Origin: Zeus faber
Lineage: Eukaryota > Chordata > Actinopteri > Zeiformes > Zeidae
DNA: 64,000 nt
NCBI GenBank assembly: GCA_960531495.1
Contig: OY482846.1
Coordinates: forward strand, 40,794,799-40,858,798
Direction of reading: 5' to 3'
The notes under the pieces are model-generated. The model ran no database searches and was not told the DNA's origin. It saw nothing but the letters and a program-made list of their open reading frames with translations. Shown here in pieces: positions 16,501-32,330 of the stretch. Both the position numbers and the translations under genes were made by a program. How positions within the stretch are numbered: position 1 is the stretch's first letter; each line of letters starts with the position of its first letter.

Positions 16501-18060
16501 TCCGTGTTCTCCCGGCGTTTCTCATTCCGCCGGCGCTACCGTTGGAACACCTTCGCTTGTTAGCATGTGTCAATCAAAAGTGGCGCTCTGGGAAGGGCAA
16601 AGTGGAGGAGCTGAACAGTTATTCTCCCCCCCCCGTACAGAGATCCCAAAAAGAGAGCTGGGGGGGTGGGGTTGAAAGACGGAGCCTTCGCAGTCTTGTA
16701 CTCTGGAGCGAGGGGGTCCAGGGTGGCCCCTGTTCCGCGGCCCCCTCAATTCCGCCGCATCGGCCTCCCGTCCCTCGGCGGCCATTCTTCGATTCTGCCC
16801 CTGCGGCGCCGTCGAGCGACGCCGGGGACAGGTCCGTGGGCGGGGCCCGAGCGGCGCTCCTCCTTTAAATGCGCAGTTCAGTCGAGTGCCACCAGCGATT
16901 CAGCACCACCCACCCACCCAACCTTCCCATCCCCGCTTCCGCCAAGGTAGCAGGCGGCTAATGTGCCGTTTGTACTCGCTGAATATGGAGATCGGTGGAG
17001 TTGTGGATTAGCTCCTTCCCTGCCCTCCACCCCGTCCGCTCCAACATGTGCTGCGTGGTGGTTCGACACAGCGTCGCTCAAGTTCCTTCCTGCGTTTTTT
17101 TTGTTTTTTGGTTTTTTTTAATTTCATTCTCGTTTCATTTCATTTTCTTTTTTTCCATTGTTGTTGTGGTATACTGCTCATGAGCTGTGAAATTGAATTT
17201 CCACAGTTGGGGTCGATATTAGAAAATAATTTATCATATCCCTCGCAGGATTCTTGCTTGGTTTCACCTTGCGTCGCCGTGTTTTCGTGTGTCTTTGTTT
17301 TTCCAGGTTTGGAATAAGTGACGTTGTCAATTCAGACCATATCCACGGCAAAACAAAATGCCTCTCTCTCTCTCTCTCGCCCACTCACCCTAGCCCCACC
17401 ATCAAGCAACCATCTTTTACACCAGCCGTCGCCATGGTGACGTGACCGCCCGCTCCTGGCACCGCAACCCCTCTCTGGGCTGATGACATCGTCGTGGCAA
17501 CAATGAAAGGTTCATATACCCCCCCCCTCCTAAAAAAATGAAAACCAAGAAACGATGCAGTGATATTTCTCACCCAAAAGAAGGCCTTGGACGGTTCCAC
17601 CTCCTCGTCTGTAGAGAAGGATTATATCCTGAGGCTGACATTTGAGTTTGATTACTTTCAAACTGGCAACCCAAAACGAAAAAGCATAAAAACGGAGATT
17701 TTGTATTTTTGAGCTATTAAATTGACGTTATGTATTCCTTGCAGTCCCAGCCAGCTCACATTCCTGCATTAAAACCTCTAAAAATAAAAATAAATCGAAA
17801 CACCGGGCTGGGCACCTCACAGTAATTACTTCCATACTAGCTGAAAAATACTGTCAAATTATCTCTCCGTGTTTGAAAAGAGCTACTCCGTGCAAAATAG
17901 CTCTCCCTCTGGCCTCTCCCTCGTGGAACACTCCCGCTCTGAGCCTTTCCTTTCGCTTCCACAATGGGGAGCAGAAGAAGAACGTCACCTGAGTGTCCTC
18001 AAACAAAGGAAAAACAGAGTTCAAGAGAGGGAGTGCGGCTTCCCAAGTGCTTATTCAAGG
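13501..18060. other. Intergenic stretch, no gene recognised
   Basis: It is AT-rich to about 15.0 kb, then markedly GC-richer (15.3-17.0 kb) with G-runs and T-runs. Open frames are short or composition-driven. No tRNA, snRNA or conserved motif was recognised. Confidence 0.5.
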
Positions 18061-18073
18061 GTGCGTGCGTGCA

Positions 18074-18114
<41 letters not shown>

Positions 18115-18117
18115 GCG
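18061..18117. repeat. (GTGC)n tetranucleotide array
   Basis: About 14 tetranucleotide units with one GCAT interruption, ending in GCGCGC. Confidence 0.95.
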
Positions 18118-18307
18118 CCTTTGACGGGATTATGGTGCGGCCAATAACAGCTGACGCCCATGACCCCCTCGGACCCCATCCGTCAGCCTTTCAGCATCGT
18201 CCCTGGACTGCAGGACAGGCGCGAGGCCTCAGCCAAGGCGGTTAAAGGCCTTCAGCGGGAAAAACACTCTGATATCCGGGATCCTTCTGGAATATATATA
18301 AATATAC

Positions 18308-18366
<59 letters not shown>
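18308..18366. repeat. (GT)n(AT)n compound microsatellite
   Basis: About 20 bases of GT flow into about 30 bases of AT and then a few AC units, giving a partly self-complementary tract. Confidence 0.93.
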
Positions 18367-18367
<1 letters not shown>

Positions 18368-21300
18368 ACCCAAACCTGTGTTTTCACTAAGCAGCCTTAG
18401 ATTGTTACATGGCTGTAAAAACTGCTGACGCCAGTTTAACCCTACAGTGAGTGTGCGTGAGAATCCACACGGTTCCCAACGCAGCGCCGGGAAATTCCGA
18501 AAAAAGCCGAAAGGTGCACGCACATTCGAACCGCCCGGCGGTCCGAACGATGAATCCGTGAGAGCAGAGACGACTTTCACACTGCTCTCAAGTTCCAGAG
18601 TGTCCTTTTTTTTTTTTTTTGTCACTCCTTTTCCTCATTATTTTGCGTTTCGGTGTCTTGTTCGGCTCAAAGTGACGTTGTGCAGCCGGCTTGTTATATT
18701 GTGTGTGTGTACACGTGTCAGTCTTGAGCTATTACCGTAGCGTGTGTATTCGTGCCGAGCACCTAGCGGTACGCCGAGTGCCTATTTTTTGACACACTCG
18801 TCATACACTCTCAGCGGCCGCCGACCCTCGCTCACACAAAGCCTCTCGCGCACACACCTGTTTCCACTCAGGAAAGCGCTCCTACCGACGCGTATAAAGT
18901 GTCTTAACACACAAGTGCGCGCACATTATGTCCATATTATCCACACTGCTGTCTTTCCACGTACGCTACCAATATGTGTGAGGCTGAGACTCAGCTGAGA
19001 GGCCCGGCCGTGACTGAAATGCGAACGCGGCGGCCTTCTCACGCCGATGCCAGGTGTTATGCTTGGCAGTCGCGGGGAGGGGGGGGCTTTGGCAGGAGGG
19101 CGAGGCGGGCCCCCGTCAGGGGTGTAGTGTTGCCGTTTGTGACCGGGAGACGATGGGATAATATGTCGTGTGTCCCCTTTGGCCCGGGCACCGCGGCTCA
19201 CTTTGGCTGGGATTGGCCGGAGGGAATCAACTGCTCAGCCCCCCGATGGAAACTGGGGGGGCGGGTCACACCATCGCATAGCTGGTCAGATACTGTGTCA
19301 GGCTGGGGCGCTTTGGAATTTTCCCTTGTTAAAGTGCATAGCGAGATGTGGAATTTCGAACATGATAAATTGTCTTAACCTGATACCACTACCGTTTTAA
19401 TTTAATTTCGGCGTAAGTGACCTTGTGCCATTTATTTATTTATTTATTTAATGTAGTTCCTCGTATGTCGGAGAAAAAAAAAAATGTGCGCGAAAGGCTT
19501 TTCACGTTGGCTTTCAGGGCATGTCCCGGCTCCGCAGCGGTTTGCGGAGGCTCAGCCCGGGCGCCTGAAGGTTTTTTAATTTAAAATCCCATGTCCACGC
19601 AGCTGTGGCTAACGGCCAAGTCATCTGATTTCTTGCGCTGTGTGAATTTTGCTGAGGTAGCGAGGGCTCTTTCACCCTTTCAGCCTGGATTAGACAAGGG
19701 CAAAGGCAACGCGGGGCCTCACTGGAAAGTCAGTGTAGCGGCCAGCGATGTAATACAAGCAGCCATTCCTTCCACAGAGTGTCAAAGAAATTGAGCCGTG
19801 GAACTTTCTCCGCCGCGTCTGCAGTTGGTTCTCCGCGTCCTCCCCGTCTCTCTTTCCGCCTCGCCGGTCCTTTGCTCTCACTCCCTCTGTTCCTCTATCT
19901 CTCGATCGCCCCCCCGACATAGAATTCCTGGCCTTAGGACACAATATCCTATCAGCTCTCAGCGCATGCGTCCTGGACGATGCCACCATCACCTGATCAC
20001 GGGCCCTGATGCAAAGACAAAACTAGAGCAAAACCAGGGAGCTCTAGAGTCTAAGTCTGCTTTTCAGGTTTGGGTTAGAGAAGCCGCAAGTCAATGAATG
20101 ATATATTTATCATTGTTCCATGAAAGGATTCCAAATATCTTTGACCAAAATGGAGAAACAGTAACTCATTTTCAAATATAAGTGCAAGCGGTAATTAAGG
20201 GGCCAAGGCACCGTACGCTAACTTGGCCCTATATCACCGTGGAGGTGCGGGAGGAAGCCCGTGCGGTGACCCGCAGACCCCGGCTTGACCGCGCCCCCTC
20301 GTCCACCACAATCACACATAACCAAATTTGTTTTGATGGGCGAGCCACCGAGGAGTAGTTCCCATTTACAGTGATATCGGTGAATAAATAGCGGCGCCGC
20401 ATGGCTCTGATCATGGCTCTGATCGTGGCTCTGATCACGTATTGTACTGGTGTGTTAGGTTTCGAGAAAAACTGACCATACTTTCACGGAAGAAGCGGGT
20501 CCCGAGATACCGCAGCAACGTTTCCTGAGAATCGGGCCAAAGGCTGGTGGAAGTGAATGTGATTTCCTTTGTTGAAATTTCAACATGGCAGACTTCATGG
20601 GTCACAATGGTGAATTTGTTGTCCGTCTCTGGGTACCGGTTTTGTGACGGGGTCAAGACGCGGGAAAAAAAAGACTTTGGCCTCATGGTGGTGTGAGAGG
20701 AAAGGTCATGGGGTCCAAATTCTCTCTTTCACTGTGCCAAGTTTCATAAAAAATAACAAACAAAAAAACACCAACGGGTTCCACAGTATGGGCATAGACA
20801 CCCGCTACAGAAGAGAAAACATAGAATTACAATAGGCGCCTACAGACCCTTAAAAGGTTTACACTCACAAAATGCCAGTCACATTTTAGCCCTATTCAGC
20901 ACATTCAGCTCCGGCTCCTTTGGAAGCGTCCCAACTTTTCACCCCCTTACAGCACCCATACACAACCCCACCACCACCACCCACTTATGCAAAAAAAGGC
21001 TCCAATCCAAAGGGGTGTCAAAGCACATTCACACTCCCCCTGCACACACACACACACACACACGCACACACACACACACCCACACACCTCATCCCTCTGA
21101 GTGACACGGACCTTGGTTGCCAGGAGCTTCATTAGCAGTAAGGAATGTACCGCTCGTTAAGGAAAGGCAATTAGCGTCTAATTGAGAGCTCGTCGGCAGA
21201 GAAAACAAACCGGCTCCCTGCTTCTTCTTTTTTTTTTTTTCCCCCTCCTCCGCCCCGACTTCCCAAACCCGCGCGTTTGCATCTTGACCAATTTGCAGAA

Positions 21301-22747
21301 TTGGATTTAACCCCGAGCTAAGTTTTCCTTTGGGCATTTGCTCGGCGTAGAAGCGTGGCTCGGGGGGGGGGGGGGTAGAGGCTTCGGGAAAACTTCCTCG
21401 GCGGTGTTCGATGAAAGGAACCCTTTTTTAATAGCAGGAAAAGGGGAAATTCCTTTTCCAGGGGAGGCGCTGGTAATGGATCCAGACGGACGATGATGAT
21501 GTAAAAACAAAAAAAAACCTACATCTGACTCGCATACGTCCTTGTACGATTATTTATTCATTAGAACGATTTGCAGTTTGCCGACACCGTTTAGGGTTTC
21601 CCGCGGCAGAGTTAAGCCAGTGTAATGTGTAAAGACGGCGTGTAATGTTTCAACGGGCACAGTCGAATTCAACACTCCTTGCTCTTCATTATAAACTTGT
21701 TTTTTTTCGCAGATATGCCGCCATCGATCTCACTCGGGCAGTTTTTTTTCCACGTAATAATTTATTCGGCAGTTTATTTTTGCAGCTTACAGATAAGTAG
21801 CGTTACTTCAATTGGGAACAACTGCACGCCAACATCGATATGTGTGCATTCACATATAAACACGCACGCACACACACAGGCGGTCCACAGAATTTGCGAA
21901 CCCGAGATAATTCCGACCCCGATAAGACATAAACATGCAGGGAGGTGAGATGGTGAATCACTGAAAGGATGCCGCCGAAGAGCAAACGCACGAAGGAAAT
22001 AGTCAGTGATTCCCAACCCGGGGTGCAGGAGTCCCAAAGGGGGGTCGGCAGAGATCCCAGGGGGCGTCGCCAGGCATTGGATGACTTCAGGCAGGTGTTT
22101 CAGTGGGAGGCAGGTGAGAGTCCAATATCGGCAAAAAAAAAGAAATCCATGGCTTTGTAGAAAAAACCCTGCTCTCTCTACAATGGAAATTGAACCAGTG
22201 AATGCGTCTTTTTAATTTATTTATTAATTTATTTATTTTTAACCTGTGCCGTCAGCATGCCGGGCATACAACAGAGTATTTGTGCCATTGCATCGAGGAC
22301 GGAGGTAGTCTGGAGTTCATCTTCTCAACCTGCACTGCAACTTTTTATTTATTCTTAAATCATCAAGAACTGCTGCAACAACTCTGTGTCCTGTGGACGA
22401 CCTGTGGGATGACAAGAGCACAGCCTTTGGTTATAGAGAACCACCACCAACCCCTTCTCTTTGGAGAACTATTTATCATGTTTGGGTCTATAAACAACAC
22501 ATCACTGCTCCAAGAGGGGGAGAATCACCACGGGTGAGACAATTAAACATGGAAACAAACAACATTTCCACGAAAACATGAACACTGGACGACAACATGG
22601 ATTGAAAAACAGTGACTTAGGTCCAGGAAAACTGGAACTTCAACTACTCACGTGGCCTCTTCCTGTCATAGTTATGGCAGTAAATGAGGGAGGAAAGGAG
22701 AGGGAGGCAACCAGGAGGGTGCTGGGCTGCACTCCAAACAGGTGTGG
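18367..22747. other. Intergenic stretch, no gene recognised
   Basis: This is mixed-composition sequence. A CA cluster lies at 21,042-21,090. Three ATGGCTCTGATC-like units are tandem at about 20,400-20,437. A sequence near 22,003 (GTGATTCCCAACC) resembles one end of a hAT-type MITE, but I find no matching other end. No coding or RNA gene is supported. Confidence 0.5.
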
Positions 22748-22863
<116 letters not shown>

Positions 22864-23167
22864 TGCCCACCAGTGAGTGTACATGACTCATCCCCATTGG
22901 TACTGGTGTGGAGCGTGAATGCGTCTTTGAAAATAGGCGGGGGTCTCTCAGGGTCTCAGGTTCGATTTAGGGAGTAAGCGGGATGTAGTCCCACCAATGC
23001 CCTGCAGGAGGGCAGAATTCCTGTCTCCCCTATTTTGTTTTTGTACTCCGCTGACCTCTCCTAACACTTTAAATTCGTACACGCTCACAAAGAGACGCGC
23101 TCATTGCGGTCGGCGCCTTGAGCGAGGCCCAATTTGCCGACCGTCCGGACTTAGTTTGCAAAATGAA

Positions 23168-23170
<3 letters not shown>

Positions 23171-23207
<37 letters not shown>
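23171..23207. repeat. (TC)n microsatellite
   Basis: An uninterrupted pyrimidine dinucleotide run of about 18 units. Confidence 0.95.
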
Positions 23208-23209
<2 letters not shown>

Positions 23210-23665
23210 CTGCCTCTCTCTTCTCTGTGTTCCGTACAAATGCGCTCTTCCCCTCCACTCCATGCTGGTTCGCGCAGGGTGGAGTGGATTTCCCCCCGCG
23301 CACACAGATCTGTGACCGGCCAGACCACCCTCGGAGAGGCGCGCCTTATCTCGGACCACCCTGCTTCAGGAGCGAGGGGGGAAGGCGCCGCGTCGGGGGG
23401 GGGGGGAAGAGAGAGCGATTGAACGCAAGGGAGTCGGGGATTCCCTGTGTGTTGTGGTCAGTTTCCAGACCACGGACACAGGATGCTCCCACACACACAC
23501 ACACACACACACACGGACTGAAATCCCCCTCGAATGCGGTCCAGATGAACCGCTGGACGGCTGCACTGTGCTGCAGTTCACATGGGCCCTGTGCATTCAC
23601 ATGAGGTGAGGCTCCAGCCACACGAACGCCCGCGGCTACGCTGCCTGAATAACTGACTCATGGAA

Positions 23666-23711
<46 letters not shown>

Positions 23712-23831
23712 GAGTCCCTCTGCAAGTGTGAAGACCTTCAGTCTTTTACAAGGGCAAGTTATATTTGCCGCTTTTTGAGTGGTGACCAAAGTAAGTTACT
23801 ACCCTGCAAGCTACGTATGTGTATCTCTATA

Positions 23832-23962
23832 TATACTGTGTGTGTGTGTATGTGTGTGTCCAGTCCTAGCAGCGCCTCAGGAGATGTGTGGGTAGGTGAA
23901 GCGGAACGGGACAGGGCAGGACACGTAACGATCGCCCCCTCTCCTCCAGCGGGCGGAAGGCG
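23832..23962 (+). repeat. Left arm of a perfect 131-bp inverted repeat
   Basis: Every base from TATACTGTG at 23,832 to GGCGGAAGGCG at 23,962 is the reverse complement of 26,408-26,538, including an interrupted GT tract. The flanks outside both arms differ. The arm has no clear open frame or transposon signature. The spacer is 2,445 bp. Confidence 0.95.
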
Positions 23963-24674
23963 TCACCGCGGGCGGGAACATTCCACCCCCGCTGCGGTCC
24001 GTATCCTTTCATATTTGTCTGTTTTTTCCCCCCCCTCTTTTTTATTATGATTTAACATCTTCAACGCCCTGGACCCGGCGCAGAAAACATGTCACCGCAA
24101 TGACTCCAACGCTGTCGCCCGCATTGGAAATGTTATGTCTTGGTCTGACGGACAACTCTCGGATTTACTTGGAAGCTAATTATTTTTGCGTCATTTGAGG
24201 CTGGCGTCCGGGCTCCAACGCTCGTCACTCCCGGCGGGGTGCGCAGAGAACATGTGGACGCTTGGTGAGCTAGAAACACGGGCGTGATGAGCTCGCATCC
24301 CACCCTGGATAGAAGAGTAGAGCCCCGGCAGGTGGACGCAGGGGAGGTGGAGGAAGCGCAGTAAGGCGGCAAAGCAGGCACGGCGGGTGTGTGGGCCGTC
24401 AGGTTGACTGTCAGAACCAGCCCCTCAAGCTTAAGCCGTTTATTGAGCACAACAAAAACAGCTGTTTACGCGTCTATTTTTTTTTTGCCGTAAAATACCG
24501 CTCGGGTGATGCGTTCCAGCCATTCTGACATGCCTCTAAAGCCCTCCTGCTCCTCACGCTCTGTTTCTGTGTGTGGGTCGCTTTAGATGAAAACGCTGCT
24601 GCTCGCCACGCCCAGCTCCGGAGTACATTAACTTCCACTTGTTCCACCTTCTCAGTCCACTGAAATCTGTTTCT

Positions 24675-24960
24675 CGTCAAGTCAAGTCAGGTCACACTTG
24701 ATTTACAGAGCGCATTTCATACCAGGGCAACACGATGCGCTTTACAAAGAAACACAAAGAAGAAAGAGAGAGCCGTAGTCGTCAGCCGGTCATTACAAGA
24801 GAATGCCCCTGAAACAACAGCAACAACAAAAGCAACAACAAAGACAATAAAAGCGACTCAAACTAATTCTAAACAAATCTGAGGCGAGAAATAAGCAATC
24901 CAGTTGCTGAATCTTCACTGATATTAGATCTACAAGGCCCGATCTGACTGTTTGTTCAGA
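24675..24960. repeat. Interspersed fish repeat fragment (GTCAAGTCAAGTCA type)
   Basis: CGTCAAGTCAAGTCAGGTCA is followed by CTTGATTTACAGAGCGCATT and GATGCGCTTTACAAAGAAAC, a pattern common at 3' ends of teleost retroelements. An A-rich tract with AAC repeats follows. No coding part is present. Confidence 0.55.
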
Positions 24961-25413
24961 CTTGCGATCTGCTTGGGTCAGTGCTCCGATGCTAGCGGTG
25001 GTCCGGTGGCGCTCCAGCCGTGGGTGGAGTTACTCAGATGGGAAGGGGGGGGGGGTTCTAATTCTATTGCGGTCTCAATGTGACATAGGACTGAGACGCA
25101 AATCTGAACGGCGTGTTGGAACACACGCTATCCGAAATACACAGCTCACAAAAAGCCGACTGGGATGTCCGTTTTAAGAGTTTGCGTGTTAGTATCCCCA
25201 GCAGAGACCCAAATGGATGTGCACAAGCACTGAAAAAAGCGACTTTATCATCATAAAAATAAAAAGAAGAAGAAAACCCCACGACACATGCATTCTGGGA
25301 ATATGTACAAATATTCTTTTCGAGACGCATTCAAACATCCGAGCACGTTTTCAACTCCCCCACAAGTATGTTCTTAAGTTAGGCAGCGACGTCGCAGGCC
25401 ACAGCACTCCCCC

Positions 25414-25517
<104 letters not shown>

Positions 25518-25666
25518 GTGCATATTGATGCAGCGTGAGCAGGGTTAATCTCTGGGCTCAGCGTCCAGGGAAGGGCCCTGACATTCTGCTTCAGCCGCTC
25601 CGTAATTGACTCATTGCCGTGTCTGTCAGTTGGAGCTGGCCTCACCTGCTCCGTGTCCGTCAGGAG

Positions 25667-25714
25667 GCCGTGATGGACGCCGTGATGGACGCCGTGATGG
25701 ACGCCGTGATGGAC
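25667..25714. repeat. 12-bp minisatellite, four perfect units
   Basis: GCCGTGATGGAC is repeated four times without change, followed by a partial unit. The unit length is a multiple of three, so it yields an apparent Ala-Val-Met-Asp peptide repeat, but no gene context supports translation. Confidence 0.93.
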
Positions 25715-26407
25715 GCCGGGCGCGCTCAATCCACCTCCCCCTCCACGCCTCTGCTTTTTTTTCTTTTCTTTTTTCTTCTCTTTTTTTTTCTGGCTAAAGC
25801 GTCCTGGGATGGAGGTACGTTCTGGTGCTGCTGCGCTTACAGTCCCACTTGTTACTCATTGGTTTTCGACTTGTCTGCTTGTGGTCCGTCCGTCTGTCCG
25901 TCCCGTGCCTCCGTCCGATCAAAGTGAATCCAAAGAGCTGCCCGTCAGTTACTTTTAAACCGTTGATGTTTAATGCATTATCAGTAGCATTCAATCGAAA
26001 ATATATTTCAATTTCTTTCCACGTAGCACAGCATGTATTTCTCTCCTGATGAAATGAATGAACGGCTCCGACCAACTAAGAAATTCTTTTTTTTTTTTTT
26101 ATTTCTAAATGTCACGATCGGGAATCCACTCCACTCAACATGTCTCCTACTCCTGCTCGGAGTTTCTTGGTCTTTGTGCAAAACCAATTTGAGTGACGTC
26201 AAAGTCCAAATCAAGGAGGGATAGCTTCACAAGGCAACGTTTGAAGACCTCATAGGCTTCTTTTAACAGCCTTTTCTTGCCCTTGCTTGAAGTTTTTTAT
26301 TGTTATTATTATTATAATTGTTATTATTATCAACCCCTTTTGTTGATGCTGGGCATTTTTATTATTATTTTTTTTTTCTTTGTATTTAAGGCTAAAAGTC
26401 TAAAAGG

Positions 26408-26538
26408 CGCCTTCCGCCCGCTGGAGGAGAGGGGGCGATCGTTACGTGTCCTGCCCTGTCCCGTTCCGCTTCACCTACCCACACATCTCCTGAGGCGCTG
26501 CTAGGACTGGACACACACATACACACACACACAGTATA
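26408..26538 (-). repeat. Right arm of the perfect 131-bp inverted repeat
   Basis: Exact reverse complement of 23,832-23,962. Identity stops abruptly at both ends. See the left arm for details. Confidence 0.95.
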
Positions 26539-26984
26539 CTCTAAAAAACGGCAGAACGCACGATACACACGTCACGTTAGAACCGGGACATTTTAATCGT
26601 CTTGTCCTTTCAGTTTTATCAATATCGATGTACATTTGGAGCAGAGATGAGTGGGAAAAACTGTCGTCATTTTACCAGAAGTAGAAGAGCGTTGAGCCGG
26701 TTGGATCAGTTTGTGGAGCGGGGCGCTGTGTGACATCGTAAAACCAATGTTAGATAAGTCCGGTTTCCGTCTCTGCTCGTTCGCATTTGGAGGGTTGCGC
26801 TGTGTAGACCTGCTCCGCGATGAGCAACCACGAGACGACAGACCGGGCGGTGCCGATGCGGCGTTCAGCGTGAATTCGGAAAATTGTGCTGCGTTTCAGA
26901 GAAACCGGAAAACTGTAATACTTACCGAACACGACTGAACCGGACCCTGTGTATTGTATGTATTTCCTGGACCTGCAGCTATAT

Positions 26985-27070
26985 TTGTTGTTATTATTTT
27001 TATTATTATTATTATTATTATTATTACATCCCTCTCTCTCTCTCTCTCTCCCTCTCTCTCTCTCTCTCTC
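26985..27070. repeat. (TTA)n followed by (TC)n
   Basis: A TTA trinucleotide tract of about 40 bases is followed by a CT/CCT tract. Confidence 0.9.
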
Positions 27071-27168
27071 AGCGACAGAGACCATATGTTCCCATCCCTG
27101 GTGTCTGAACGCCACTACAGGAGCATTATCTATTTAAAGCCCCCTAACTCTGCGGATTCGATCAAAAT

Positions 27169-27220
27169 GCCGTTTCTTAATGGCTACTTTGGCACCGCAC
27201 CCGACTTCCAATATGCCAGG
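27169..27220 (-). repeat. 52-bp repeat element next to a (CA)n array, copy 1
   Basis: Its reverse complement matches 56,054-56,105 at 49 of 52 positions, with the core GGAAGTCGGGTGCGGTG. In both copies a long (GT)n array lies just 5' of the element in the element's own orientation, so the microsatellite seems to be part of the mobile or duplicated unit. Confidence 0.85.
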
Positions 27221-27237
27221 TCCCCCTGTGAGAGACA

Positions 27238-29909
<2,672 letters not shown>

Positions 29910-29918
29910 TCTCTCGCT

Positions 29919-29974
<56 letters not shown>
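29910..29974. repeat. (TC)n microsatellite
   Basis: A pyrimidine tract of CT repeats about 60 bases long. A second CT tract lies at 30,200-30,232. Confidence 0.93.
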
Positions 29975-29977
<3 letters not shown>

Positions 29978-30201
29978 TTTACAAACCCAGTGTGCCAAGG
30001 CTAAGTCGGTCCTGAGGAAGTGGCCGCAGTACTGATGACCTTGCTATCATTTACAGCAGCTGTATTTTGCACATTGTGTGTGTGTGTGTGTGTGTATGTG
30101 TGTGAGTGTGTGTGTGTGTGTGTGTCCAAGGATTAGCTCTGCGGGTGCTGCACCCCGACGGAGAGAAAAATAAACTCAAAGCAATTGTGAACGAATGTCC
30201 T

Positions 30202-30235
<34 letters not shown>

Positions 30236-32099
30236 CTCTGTGTAATTATTGCAGTGCCTTTAAAAAAAAAAAAAACAGAAAATGGAAGCATATTGTAGTG
30301 CTCGTTGGAGACGGTGTTGGGTGTTCCACCGATGGGACGGGACATATGCCACGTTGTGAACTGGGATGTGCGTTGGTGTATTCTCTCTGCTCTGCCTCGG
30401 TCTCTCGGGAGCAGAATAACAACTAAACGTTGTTTGAATGTGTGGGCAGTTCTCACGGCTGTATTGTGAGGATAGGGGGTAAAGGCTCTTTAGTCCCCAT
30501 CCCATACTCCCCAGGTCTCACGTCGCCGGGGCGCACGGCGGCGGTGGCGGCGGCAGCGGCAACGCCGGGAGCAGACTTCGAGGATTTTGAACTTTGAAGA
30601 AGAACATTCGCCGCCGCCTCCGCCCGAACGGATGGAGTGAAAACAAAACCGAAGTGACCCTTAACGGGGATGCCATACGGCTGTGGCACCGTGGCCATAT
30701 GAATAATGAATGTGGCAAGAGCAGGTGCTTGTTTGGACGTTTCGACAAACAGGTTTGCAACCCCCCCCGGAAAACAATTTAGAGCCTGTTGTTGCGACCT
30801 TTGGACGGACACCGCCCTGACACCTGGGATTGAAAATAATGAGCCTAGCTACATATGGTCATTACCTGAAGGGGTGGAAGGAAAGTGTGTGTGTGTGTGC
30901 GTGTGCATCTGTCAGGAAGAGATGATTGCAACACTGTACTGTAAAGCTCTAGATGCATGTTTGCATACATATGTTTTTTTGCTTATGACTGTCTAAGAGT
31001 CATTTCAAAGGCATCATGGTCAATAGATTTAGATGACAAATTTGTGTTTTATTATTATGCCCATTCTTCGTGTGAAACACGCGGCGACCGCCGGGTGCTG
31101 AGGCCAATGCGGAGGTGCTTTTAGATGCAGCTCGGCTGATGGGGTTGATTTCCTCTAACGGGCGTCTCTTAAAGATGTTTATGTCTGGGGTGGGGGGCGT
31201 GGTCACCCCTAGTTGCAGATCTCCTGTTCGTCGGGCGAGTCGCGCACGTTCACTTCCCCGAGGCCCCGTGACGCCGCCCAAACTCGCGACTTCCGGATCC
31301 GTTCCCCGCCAATGACGGAACCCATACTCGAGGCTCGACCCGTATCTTCGGTAAGCGAGGGGTGACAGCCCGCGACCGTCCGGGGGTTCCAAATCATTCA
31401 CTCTGCTTCCGCTCCCTACTTCCTCCATTGTAAACCCCGTGTAGTGACGCACTGACGCGGTCAATAAAAAAAGCTGTTTTGGGGATATATGTGCTCAGTG
31501 AACACTGTTGGTTCTGTACTATATAGTGCACACACCCTGTAAACTGCACCCTACTTGCTGAACAAAGGATTGGTTTAGAGCACAGTTGTAGTTGTTGTGG
31601 CTATCTTGACTAAAGCCAGCCGGACTTCTATCTCCGACTCTCGTCTGGTTGGGCGCAGTCTGGGGCTTAGGAAGTGGAGGGGGAAAAAAAAAAAAAAGAC
31701 AAGATCCAGCTCTGCTGCAGAGGAAAGATTAGGACAAACACTGACTCCAGCATCCCCGCATCCAAGTTTCCCCCCTTATCTCTCTCTCTCTCTCTCTCTC
31801 TCCCTTCCTCTTTTTCGCTCTGCTTCTACATTTTCAGTCCAATCAATTTTTCATGCTTTATTGGCATGAAAAATGGTGAACAACGCTGCCAGTCCATCAA
31901 GATGAAAGGCCAGAATTGTCTTTCTCTCTCCCTCAGTCGTCATCTCTTGATCTCTCCATCTCTTTATCACGCCCTCATACACAACACACATTTCAAACCT
32001 CTCCCTCACGATGTTTGACGCTCGTCTCCGGGCCTCATCTTTTCGCGTTCGTGTCTTCTCTCTCTCTCTCTGTCAGCGGTTAGTAAAATGTGGTCAATG
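29975..32099. other. Intergenic stretch, no gene recognised
   Basis: Includes GT arrays near 30,075-30,124, a CT tract, a poly-A run, and a CpG-rich segment at 31,080-31,440 with a minus-strand frame of 142 codons from the ATG at 31,428. I do not recognise that peptide. Confidence 0.45.
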
Positions 32100-32330
32100 G
32101 AAGTGCGCAACCGCGCCGATTCCGCCACAGCATTAAAAACCGCCAGCGACATTGTGTCGGCCCCCCTTGTGCCGCCAAAACAGCTCTGATCCCTGGAGGC
32201 ATGGACTCCACCAGACCTCTGAAGGTGTCCTGTGGTGTCTGGCACCAAGACGTTAGCAGCAGATCCTTTAGGTCCTGGTGGTCTGAGCTGGGGACCCCGT
32301 GGATCGGGCTTGTTGTTCACACTGACCGGT
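32100..32330. mobile_element. Tc1/mariner-like transposon fragment
   Basis: Contains segments typical of a very common teleost DNA-transposon relic: CCCCCTTGTGCCGCCAAAAC, GGAGGCATGGACTCCACCAG, TGGCACCAAGACGTTAGCAG and AGCAGATCCTTTAGGTCCTG. It is a 5' or 3' piece only, with no intact frame and no visible inverted partner. The superfamily assignment is from memory and moderately sure. Confidence 0.6.

Noticed and set aside
25667-25714. Four short direct repeats considered as a CRISPR-like or coding repeat
   Set aside because: Units are contiguous with no spacers, and the DNA is vertebrate, so this is a simple minisatellite.
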